A stretch of 5,544 nt of DNA from Nitrospinota bacterium (GTDB lineage: Bacteria > Nitrospinota > Nitrospinia > Nitrospinales > VA-1): contig JADFGI010000216.1 of the NCBI GenBank assembly GCA_022567815.1, positions 1-5,544 of the forward strand. Direction: 5' to 3'. The notes under the pieces were generated by a model, which had not been told where the DNA came from, made no database searches, and saw only the letters and a program-made list of their open reading frames with translations. Made by a program: the position numbers and the translations under genes. Positions 1 through 5,544 of this stretch are shown here, piece by piece (the first letter of the stretch is position 1; each line of letters begins with the position of its first letter).

Positions 1-2
1 AC

Positions 3-515
3 CGCGTTGGGCGTGGCGGCGAGCCGACCTGGCACAAGGTCATGGCAGGGATCGAGGTCATCAAGAAACACGGGGTCGAATTCAACACGCTGACCGTGCT
101 GCACAAGCACAATGCCGATTATCCGAAAGAGCTGTACCAGTTCCTGACGCGCGAGGTGGGAAGTCACTACCTGCAGTTCATCCCGATAGTCGAGCGCGTT
201 GCCGACAACCTGCCCGCGCACTTCCTGCAACTGGTCGGGCCCGAGTTCCGGGACGGAGCAACCGTTACTGAATGGTCGGTCGGCTCCGAGCAGTACGGCC
301 GGTTCCTGAACGGTATTTTCGACCAGTGGGTCCGCAAAGACATCGGCCAGTACTTCGTCCAGATTTTCGATACGACCCTCGCCGGATGGATGAACCAGGA
401 CCCCGGGCTCTGCATCTTCGCCGAGACCTGCGGCGACGCGATGATTATTGAGCACAACGGAGACCGTATTGAGATAATACATTTTCAGTCGAGTGAGAAT
501 CCCGGTAAACACTGA
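3..515 (+). pseudogene. Anaerobic sulfatase-maturating enzyme (radical SAM/SPASM), fragment lacking both ends
   Basis: This is the central part of an anSME-type radical SAM enzyme. The family oxidises an active-site Cys or Ser of sulfatases to formylglycine in the cytoplasm. The frame is already open at the window's left edge (RVGRGGEPTWHKVM), so the CX3CX2C radical-SAM motif lies outside. Recognisable family stretches are HGVEFNTLTVLH, YLQFIPIVERV and GLCIFAETCG...IIEHNGD. The cysteines at 411-413 and 429-431 form the CX5C pair that starts the SPASM auxiliary-cluster region. Homology ends at base 464. The family normally continues with a Y-S-C-D-H-F-like stretch carrying the next cluster cysteine. 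Here 17 unrelated residues follow, read from the antisense of the neighbouring gene, then TGA at 513. The remaining auxiliary cysteines are absent, so the product should be inactive. GC3 over the 154 genuine codons is about 82% by hand count, higher than in the other genes. Truncation by recombination and an assembly chimera both remain possible. Confidence 0.85.
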
Positions 516-2180
516 AATCATCCGTGGGTCCGTAGCTCCACGCCCCCTGCTTGCCGTAGATTCCATAGCCATCACCTGGATATTCCGCCGATGGATAGCC
601 CCTTGGGACACCGTATCCACTGCCGTAGGAGTTTGCAGAGTGGCCCCAGGGATATTGCCAGCGGTATCCCGCGCTCCCGGCCATTTGCCATTCAGCTTCA
701 ATGGGCAATCGTTTTCCGACCCGGTTACAATACTCCCTCGCCTGATTATACGTGATCGAAATAACCGGGCTTTGCCCGCCAGCATAACTGCCCGGCGGTG
801 GTTCCCCCATCATATTTTCATATTCCGAGTAAGTCACTTCGTTCCGGTCCATGTAAAATGGCTTAAGAAAAACTGGGACTTTCTTTCCACCGCCAAGGCT
901 CCTTGTGGCCTGACCCCCGCCGATTTTGACCATTCCCTTGGGAGCTCCCCGGTTGTCCTCTTTCGGTTTTACCGAAGGGTCGAGGCTCGCCACCTGTTCA
1001 TGCTTAAATTCAAACACTTCCTGAGTCCACTGGCCGCGCTGGATGGTAACGGTCTTTTCCATCGGCGCATATCCTTCCGCTTCCACCCGGACGGTTACCG
1101 TTCCCGTATTCAGTCCTTTGAGATTCAACGGGCTATCTGGTTCGGCAGATCCCCGGTCTTTCCCATTCACCTTCACGCGCGCTTTGATGTTCACATTCAC
1201 CTGGAGACTCCCCAGCAACATTACCGGCGCCGGGGGTTCATCCGATAAACCGGTGGGTGGCCTGGGTTTGTTAAGACGGGCTGTCTTCAAGGGAAACACA
1301 AAATCACCCATGTCCAGATTAGGGTCGCGGATTTTTCCATATTGAGGAGTTTGCTGAGAATAATCCACGACCTTGTCATGCAAAAACATCCCCAACTCTT
1401 CCCCCGTCACATACCCGTCGGAGTTAATATCTCCTTCCCCTTCCAGCGCCCGGATAAACATGGGGGTAAACACGCTTTCCGCCGGGACCTCTTCCCCGGC
1501 GCTTCCCGCAGTGATGAACTGACGTACTGGACGGGAGGTCTTGGCGGATATGTGTTTCGGTATCTTAGGCAAGGCCCTGGTCTTGAATATCGTTCCAGAA
1601 AAACAACTGTCGAACAAAAAAAGCGCGTGTTTCGCTTCAATATCCTTAGCCCAGGCAAGGATCTGCCCCATTGCCAGAGATTTCTGAGCAAATGCTATTT
1701 CATCTATTCTGGGGTCCGGTGCATCCGTAGGAACCAGGTATCCTTTTTTTCCCTCCAGCCGCGTATATCCATGACCGGAAAAGTAAAACAACAACCGGTT
1801 GTCCGGCTGGTATCCATACTTGTTGATAAATTGTTTGAACCGTCGAGGAAGTTCCTCACTATCAGGATCTATCACCCTGACCACGTGAAACCCATGTTTC
1901 TCCAAAACCGCCTGCACCTTGTCAAGTTCCCCAGGGATACTTTCCAAATCCGGCCACCCTGCGGTGTAGTTGCTCACACCGCTCAGCAAAGCATGGCTTT
2001 TTTATACAGGCCGATCTGGGCTCCCGTCGAATCGGTCAATATTACCGGACCCACGCCCTTGACAGGAGCCAAAGTCATGCCCCTGGTTTCCGCATGGAGA
2101 TATGTCAGAGGAAGAAAAATCCATAAAAAGGAAGTGGCACAGAGTGGCCATGAAATCATCCGTCGTGATCGGTTGTTCAT
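445..2180 (-). CDS. Secreted caspase-like (C14) protein with EF-hand-like loop, PEGA and FGE-like domains; one frameshift
   Basis: The ATG at 2180 has AAGG six bases upstream. It opens a frame with a signal peptide (NNRSRR, then a hydrophobic run, likely cleavage L-H-A|E at residue 30), so the product is probably exported. That frame stops at 1983. The -1 frame carries the rest, and one extra A in the A6 run at 1998-2003 joins them as Y-K-K-S-H-A-L-L-S-G-V-S-N-Y, giving 578 residues. Reconstructed order: caspase domain at about 62-300 with the catalytic dyad His137 (FSGHG, codon 1771-1773) and Cys193 (DSCFSG, codon 1603-1605); an EF-hand-like loop DINSDGYVTGEE at 251-262; a Pro-rich linker; a PEGA domain at about 324-392; and a compact FGE/SUMF1-like domain at about 415-578 with KRLPIEAEW, YPWG and terminal GLRCAQ. 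The last domain is about 164 residues, short for the family, and lacks the catalytic Cys region of true FGE. It is probably a binding module. The caspase target is unknown. A TTG at 1989 could start the second frame alone, but would cut into the first caspase strand. Confidence 0.85.
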
Positions 2181-2268
2181 ACGGCACCTTTTTGATTTTA
2201 ATTGGCAGAAAGGTTAACTGTAAAAGTTCCCTGAGCCCAAAGTTTTGGTTGTCTGCATTACTTCATTA

Positions 2269-2277
2269 ATTATAGCA
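2269..2277 (-). promoter_or_regulatory. Extended -10 promoter element for the caspase-like gene
   Basis: Read on the minus strand the sequence is TGCTATAAT, a perfect sigma-70 -10 hexamer (2274-2269) with the extended TGn motif. The hexamer 17 bases upstream (TGCCTT) is a poor -35, which is tolerable with an extended -10. The predicted transcription start is near 2262, leaving a leader of about 80 bases before the ATG at 2180. This suggests the caspase gene is transcribed separately from rhlB, which lies on the same strand with a 260-base gap. I see no convincing terminator or gene in the rest of 2181-2440. Confidence 0.5.
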
Positions 2278-2440
2278 AATAATGGGTTGGAAAGGCATAA
2301 TTGTGGACGGCAAAAGGGGGGACTAATATTCAGGAATTTTCTTTGAATTCGACAGTTTAGAGGGTACTTAGTTGGGTAAAAATATTGATCTTTGCTCTTG
2401 GTTTGCCCTTACCCGATTAACTTTTCCAGGAACGATTTCC

Positions 2441-3760
2441 TCATAGTGAGGCAGGTTTGTGAGTGGATCCGGCATGAGGCCGCCGGTGTCTCGGTTTTCC
2501 CTTGACGTGTCTTTTATCGCTTGAGGATTTGCGTGGCGGGGGACGTTTCGTTTTGACGCGCCGGGGCGGCACTCCCGGTTTTCCTTTGAGAAACAATTCT
2601 TCTTCCGCCCAGACGACGGGGATTTGATGTTTTAAAAATTCCTCCACCCGTTCCAAGTGCACCGCATAATTTTCGCAACATAGAGTGATGGCCGTGCCTT
2701 TCTTTCCGGCGCGGGCCGTCCTGCCGATGCGATGGACATAATCCTCCGGGTCCTGAGGCAGGTCAAAATTTATCACGTGGGTGATGTTATCGACATGGAT
2801 GCCGCGTGAGGCGACATCGGTGGCGATCAATATATCCAGATCTCCCGAGCTGAATTTTTCCAGAACACGGATGCGGGCATTCTGGTGAAGGTCGCCGCTG
2901 ATCTGACCGGCGTTGTACCCGTTGTGTATCAGTTTGGTTTCCAGGCGTTCCGCCATCGCCTTGGTGTTGCAGAAGATCAACACCTTTTCCCCTTCCTCCT
3001 GTTTCATTAAACCCAGCAGTAAGTTGAATTTTTCGTGATGGCCGACATGGTAAAGAAACTGTGTGACCTCGTCGACAACGGTTTTTTCCGGTTCAATCGT
3101 CACCTTTTCCGGATTGTTCATGTGCTCGTAGCAAAGCTCCATCACCCGGAAATTGAGCGTCGCCGAAAACAGCATCGACAGGCGTTTGTTATAGGGGGAG
3201 GTGTTTCTTAGCAGGTAACGCAGGTCCTGAATGAAGCCCATGTCGAACATGCGGTCGGCTTCGTCGATGACCAGCACTTCCACCAGTTTGAGGCTGAAAA
3301 ATTTCTGCTTGTAGTAATCGATCAAGCGACCGGGGGTGGCGATGAGAATATCGACCCCGGCTTTAATCTGATTTCGTTGTTTTTCATAATCCACTCCCCC
3401 GTATATGCAGACGATATTAAAACCACAAAATTTACCGAGGAGTTGGGCGTCCTTTTCAATTTGCCGGGCCAGTTCGCGAGTGGGGGCGATGATGAGAGCG
3501 CGAGGACCCGTCCTTCCCCGAATTTTTGGCTGAGAGGGTGGATTTTTCAAAAGCCGGGTGAAGATGGTGATCAGAAAGGCGGCGGTTTTTCCTGTACCGG
3601 TTTGCGCCTGTCCGGCCACATCTTTCCCCGCCAGGGTAAGGGGCAGGGTTGCGCCTTGAATGGGAGTGCAATACTTGAAATCCGCCCCCCGAATGCCTTC
3701 TAATACGGGTTCAGGGAGGGGAAGCGATTCAAATGTAGATTGCTCCAAGGGGTGCTCCAA
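2441..3760 (-). CDS. rhlB: ATP-dependent RNA helicase RhlB (DEAD-box)
   Basis: This is a DEAD-box RNA helicase that unwinds RNA using ATP. In proteobacteria RhlB assists RNase E/PNPase in mRNA decay. Numbering from the TTG at 3760, the motifs are all intact: Q-motif FKYCTPIQ (28-35), Walker A AQTGTGKT (52-59), PTRELA (93-98), TPGR (142-145), DEAD (166-169), SAT (199-201), and HRIGRTARAG (343-352). A basic, Pro/Lys/Arg-rich tail (about 394-439) probably binds RNA. The stretch CTPIQGATLPLTLAGKDVAG and the C-terminal CCENYAVHLERVEEF with QIPV resemble RhlB more than RhlE or SrmB. Its 439 residues compare with 421 in E. coli RhlB. The frame is closed upstream by TAG at 3773-3775 and has no ATG. 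The choices are TTG at 3760, which matches the E. coli N-terminal length, and TTG at 3748, which has GGAG six bases upstream. The partner nuclease is not in the window, so a degradosome role is inferred from the family. Confidence 0.93.
   Translation of the reverse strand: MEHPLEQSTFESLPLPEPVLEGIRGADFKYCTPIQGATLPLTLAGKDVAGQAQTGTGKTAAFLITIFTRLLKNPPSQPKIRGRTGPRALIIAPTRELARQIEKDAQLLGKFCGFNIVCIYGGVDYEKQRNQIKAGVDILIATPGRLIDYYKQKFFSLKLVEVLVIDEADRMFDMGFIQDLRYLLRNTSPYNKRLSMLFSATLNFRVMELCYEHMNNPEKVTIEPEKTVVDEVTQFLYHVGHHEKFNLLLGLMKQEEGEKVLIFCNTKAMAERLETKLIHNGYNAGQISGDLHQNARIRVLEKFSSGDLDILIATDVASRGIHVDNITHVINFDLPQDPEDYVHRIGRTARAGKKGTAITLCCENYAVHLERVEEFLKHQIPVVWAEEELFLKGKPGVPPRRVKTKRPPPRKSSSDKRHVKGKPRHRRPHAGSTHKPASL
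3755..3758 (-). promoter_or_regulatory. Shine-Dalgarno GGAG favouring the second TTG start (3748) of rhlB
   Basis: On the minus strand GGAG is followed by six bases (CACCCC) and then TTG at 3748-3746. The first TTG (3760) is preceded by TCCTTCCCGCAG, which holds no purine-rich site. The SD evidence therefore favours a protein four residues shorter, beginning M-E-Q-S-T-F-E-S. The two starts differ only in residues before the helicase fold. Confidence 0.45.
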
Positions 3761-3772
3761 CTGCGGGAAGGA

Positions 3773-3859
3773 CTATAAAATTTTTGCCGCTTCCAAAGGG
3801 TGGTTGATTGAGAGCAGGTGATTTACCTGAATGAGTTCATTAACTTTAATTAAAGCCAT
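3773..3859 (-). CDS. 28-codon upstream ORF in frame with rhlB (possible leader peptide)
   Basis: The ATG at 3859 has a good Shine-Dalgarno site, AAGGA at 3870-3866, six bases upstream. The ORF runs 28 codons to TAG (3775-3773). The stop lies 12 bases before the first possible rhlB start (3760) and 24 before the second (3748), in the same reading frame. The peptide contains three similar hexapeptides in a row, VNELIQ, VNHLLS and INHPLE. The message over codons 11-15 can form a small hairpin (CAGGT, loop AAATC, ACCTG; 3829-3815). I recognise no family. It could be a leader peptide coupled to rhlB translation, the start of a longer rhlB cut by a nonsense mutation, or chance. The strong ATG and SD contrast with rhlB's own weak TTG, which is why I list it. 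The hydrophobic residues do not make a signal peptide or membrane segment. Confidence 0.4.
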   Translation of the reverse strand: MALIKVNELIQVNHLLSINHPLEAAKIL

Positions 3860-4094
3860 TATATTTCCTTATCCTGATATTACAACCGCAAACTCATTTT
3901 TCTTGACAGACATCAATGGATAATGGTTCAATACGCCCTTCAAATTTAGCCAGTTATCGGGATATTGACAGGCTCTTCAAGGGTCTTTCTTTTTCTATGA
4001 AATGATCCAGTTAAAGGGCCAGACTGGCTGAATCGACTTTTAAAGCGCACCCCAATTCATCTTTTTTGAAGGATGATTCCCATCAGTGGGTTTT

Positions 4095-4116
4095 ATACTC
4101 CGTGGCTTGCCACGGC
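4095..4116. repeat. REP-like palindrome 1 (perfect hairpin with CTTG loop)
   Basis: CCGTGG (4100-4105) and CCACGG (4110-4115) form a perfect six-pair stem closed by the tetraloop CTTG, followed by CTTTT. It is preceded by ATAC at 4095. CUUG is a known stable RNA tetraloop. The short T-run makes it look slightly like an intrinsic terminator, but no plus-strand gene lies immediately upstream. It shares ATAC-Y-CCGT and a central CTTG with the next hairpin, so I read it as a repeat-family palindrome or as part of the sdhA leader RNA. Confidence 0.5.
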
Positions 4117-4137
4117 TTTTAAATGAAAACTTTTTTC

Positions 4138-4169
4138 GGATACCCCGTCCGCTTGGGGCAGGGTCGTCC
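4138..4169. repeat. REP-like palindrome 2 upstream of sdhA
   Basis: ACCC (4142-4145) pairs with GGGT (4161-4164), then a C/A mismatch, then GTCC (4147-4150) pairs with GGGC (4156-4159) with one G-T wobble, around the loop GCTTG. The stem extends outward as GGAT (4138-4141) against GTCC (4166-4169) past a bulged C. The hairpin is enclosed by a 9-base inverted repeat, AAATGAAAA (4121-4129) and TTTTCATTT (4180-4188). The imperfect pairing suggests a decayed member of the same palindrome family as the preceding hairpin. Confidence 0.5.
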
Positions 4170-4211
4170 ATTAAAATACTTTTCATTTCAAATAGTTAAT
4201 AGAGATATTTT

Positions 4212-5544
4212 GTGATTAAACATGATGTGGTCATCATAGGCGCAGGCTTGGCCGGCATGCGGGCGGCTCTGGAGGTCTCCAAAGACTTGGATGTGGCCCT
4301 CCTGACCAAGGTCTACCCCTCAAGGTCGCATTCCGGCGCGGCGCAGGGCGGAATCGCCGCGGCTCTGGGGAATTCCGAGAGCGACAGTTGGGAAGAGCAT
4401 ATGTACGACACGATCAAAGGGGGAGATTTCCTCAACGATCAGGATGCCGTAGAGGAATATGTTAAAGCCGCACCGAGCATCATTTATGAATTAGAACACA
4501 TGGGCTGTGTTTTCAGCCGGACGCCGGATGGTAAAATCGCCCAGCGCAAGTTTGGCGGTCATTCCAAACCGAGAGCCTGTTTTTCAGCCGACCGCACCGG
4601 TCACGCCATTCTGCATGCTTTGCACGAGCAGTTGATGAAGCAGAGCAAATCCATAAAAATCTATAACGAATGGAATATGCATTCCCTCATTACCGAGGGC
4701 AACCGGTGCAACGGCGTGGTGGTCAGCAACGTCCTGACAGGGGCCGTAGAGGTCATGCAAGCCAGGGCGGTCATATTTTGTACCGGAGGTTACGGGCGGA
4801 TTTTTAAAATTACCACCAATGCCTTTGCCAGCACAGCCGACGGTGTCATGGCGGCTTTCAGAGCCGGGATTCCCGTCGAGGACCCGGAATTCGTCCAGTT
4901 TCATCCTTCGGGATTGTATCGCCAGGGCATTCTTTTTTCAGAAGCGGCCAGGGGCGAGGGCGCTTATCTGCTCAATGGCAAGGGCGACCGATTCATGGAA
5001 CAGTACGCCCCCTCACGTATGGAGCTGGCCCCCAGGGACATCGTTTCGCGTGCGGAGCAAAGCGAGATCGACGCGGGCCGAGGCATCAATGGGCAAGACT
5101 ATATTTTTCTAGACTTGAGGCATCTTGGCGAAGCCCGGATCATGGAACGCCTCCCGCAAATTCGGCAGTTAGGGATCGATTTCACCTCCGTCGATTGTGT
5201 GAAGGATCCATTACCCATTCAGCCCACTGCTCATTATTCGATGGGGGGCATCCCCACCGACAAATTTGGCCAGGTGCTCATGGACGGTGACGGAACGAAA
5301 ATGGAAGGGTTTTTTGCGGCGGGCGAGTGCGCCTGCGTTTCCGTTCACGGAGGCAATCGCCTGGGAACGAATTCGCTGTTGGAAGCCACGGTCTTTGGCC
5401 GCCGTGCCGGTATGTCTGCGTTGGAATATGTAAATACTGTGGATTTCGCCAAGGTCAACGAGGCCCCTGAAAAGACCAAGGTCCTGAAATCGTTTGAAGA
5501 TATATTTCAACGGGATGGAACGGAAAGCTATAACGACATCCGCA
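4212..5544 (+). CDS. sdhA: Succinate dehydrogenase/fumarate reductase flavoprotein subunit, 5' part
   Basis: This is the FAD subunit that interconverts succinate and fumarate, passing electrons to the iron-sulfur subunit at the membrane. The window holds 444 codons; the family is usually about 570-650 residues, so the C-terminal domain lies beyond the edge. The GTG at 4212 is the only start after the in-frame TAG at 4200. It gives the N-terminal strand VIKHDVVIIGAGLAG directly, with a modest AGAGA ribosome site (4201-4205). Key residues seen: dinucleotide-binding GAGLAG (10-15), the covalent-FAD His40 in SRSHSGAAQGGI, His231 in QFHPSGLY, the catalytic Arg275 in LAPRDIVSRA, His341 in AHYSMGG, and Arg383 in NRLGTNSLLEATVFGRRAG. 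The capping-loop stretch FGGHSKPRACFSADRTGH is short, as in non-classical SdhA/FrdA enzymes rather than E. coli SdhA. The direction of catalysis cannot be told here; sdhB and membrane genes would be expected to the right. Confidence 0.95.
   Translation, partial: MIKHDVVIIGAGLAGMRAALEVSKDLDVALLTKVYPSRSHSGAAQGGIAAALGNSESDSWEEHMYDTIKGGDFLNDQDAVEEYVKAAPSIIYELEHMGCVFSRTPDGKIAQRKFGGHSKPRACFSADRTGHAILHALHEQLMKQSKSIKIYNEWNMHSLITEGNRCNGVVVSNVLTGAVEVMQARAVIFCTGGYGRIFKITTNAFASTADGVMAAFRAGIPVEDPEFVQFHPSGLYRQGILFSEAARGEGAYLLNGKGDRFMEQYAPSRMELAPRDIVSRAEQSEIDAGRGINGQDYIFLDLRHLGEARIMERLPQIRQLGIDFTSVDCVKDPLPIQPTAHYSMGGIPTDKFGQVLMDGDGTKMEGFFAAGECACVSVHGGNRLGTNSLLEATVFGRRAGMSALEYVNTVDFAKVNEAPEKTKVLKSFEDIFQRDGTESYNDIR

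Larger units (their letters stand above)
3860..4211. other. Divergent intergenic region between rhlB leader and sdhA
   Basis: About 350 bases without a supportable gene, AT-richer than its flanks. It must hold the promoters for sdhA (+) and for rhlB and its upstream ORF (-). On the plus strand there are two exact TTGACA hexamers, at 3903-3908 and 3965-3970. The first has a mediocre -10 (TTCAAT, 3927-3932, spacer 18); the second has no acceptable -10. I see no clear minus-strand promoter. The only ATG-started plus-strand ORFs are tiny (9 and 16 codons) and lack a properly spaced ribosome site. The right end carries two hairpins listed separately. No tRNA or known riboswitch was recognised. Confidence 0.6.

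Noticed and set aside
3..935. A sulfatase-maturation module (anSME beside an FGE-like domain)
   Set aside because: Both families touch formylglycine biology, but the anSME is truncated, the FGE-like domain lacks the catalytic cysteines, and there is no sulfatase. The adjacency is best explained by the junction.
493..2217. Long plus-strand open frames (493-1248 and 1342-2217)
   Set aside because: They lie antisense to the caspase-like gene, whose domains are clear, and show no recognisable protein features. They are shadow frames.
2429..2442. Small hairpin AGGAA/TTCCT just after the rhlB stop as a terminator
   Set aside because: Only five pairs and no T-run follows it on the minus strand; not enough to call an intrinsic terminator.
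3965..3999. TTGACA at 3965 as the sdhA -35
   Set aside because: No acceptable -10 lies 16-18 bases downstream; the nearest TA-containing hexamer is over 20 bases away.
4100..4120. Hairpin plus CTTTT as an intrinsic terminator
   Set aside because: No plus-strand gene lies immediately upstream and the T-run is only four. Its similarity to the second palindrome makes a repeat or leader structure more likely, although attenuation cannot be excluded.
4074..4124. 16-codon plus-strand ORF starting ATGATTCCC
   Set aside because: The only purine-rich site touches the ATG with no spacing, and the ORF runs through hairpin 1, so it is probably chance.
4584..5510. Minus- and alternate-frame ORFs inside sdhA
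   Set aside because: All lie within the intact flavoprotein frame and look like nothing in particular.

Overview
The window looks like bacterial chromosome, possibly a metagenome-derived contig. It reads as a mosaic: about 465 bases of high-GC3 sequence carrying a broken radical-SAM gene, followed by about 5 kb of moderate-GC sequence with three recognisable genes. No marker gene fixes the taxon. A secreted caspase-like protein with PEGA and FGE-like domains, plus a non-classical succinate dehydrogenase flavoprotein, would suit a Nitrospinota- or deltaproteobacteria-like Gram-negative organism, but that is a guess.

Layout. Bases 1-464 (+) hold the middle of an anaerobic sulfatase-maturating enzyme (anSME) whose C-terminal third is missing. 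Immediately after it, converging on the other strand, 445-2180 (-) encodes a secreted caspase/PEGA/FGE-like protein. Its reading frame is broken once, at a run of six A residues just before the first strand of the caspase domain. An extended -10 promoter (TGCTATAAT on the minus strand) lies about 90 bases upstream of its start. Next, 2441-3760 (-) is an RhlB-type DEAD-box RNA helicase with a TTG start. A 28-codon ORF (3773-3859, -) sits just upstream of it, in the same frame, and ends in an amber codon. A non-coding stretch of about 350 bases follows, with two related REP-like hairpins near its right end. Finally, 4212 to the window edge (+) is the first 444 codons of an SdhA/FrdA flavoprotein, starting at GTG and transcribed divergently from rhlB.

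The genes do not form one pathway. rhlB (RNA turnover) and sdhA (TCA cycle/respiration) are housekeeping; the caspase-like protein is accessory. The points most worth checking are: the junction at 450-465, where conserved motifs of two unrelated families overlap on opposite strands; the homopolymer frameshift; the in-frame upstream ORF before rhlB; and the paired hairpins before sdhA. I did not find a convincing new multi-gene system.
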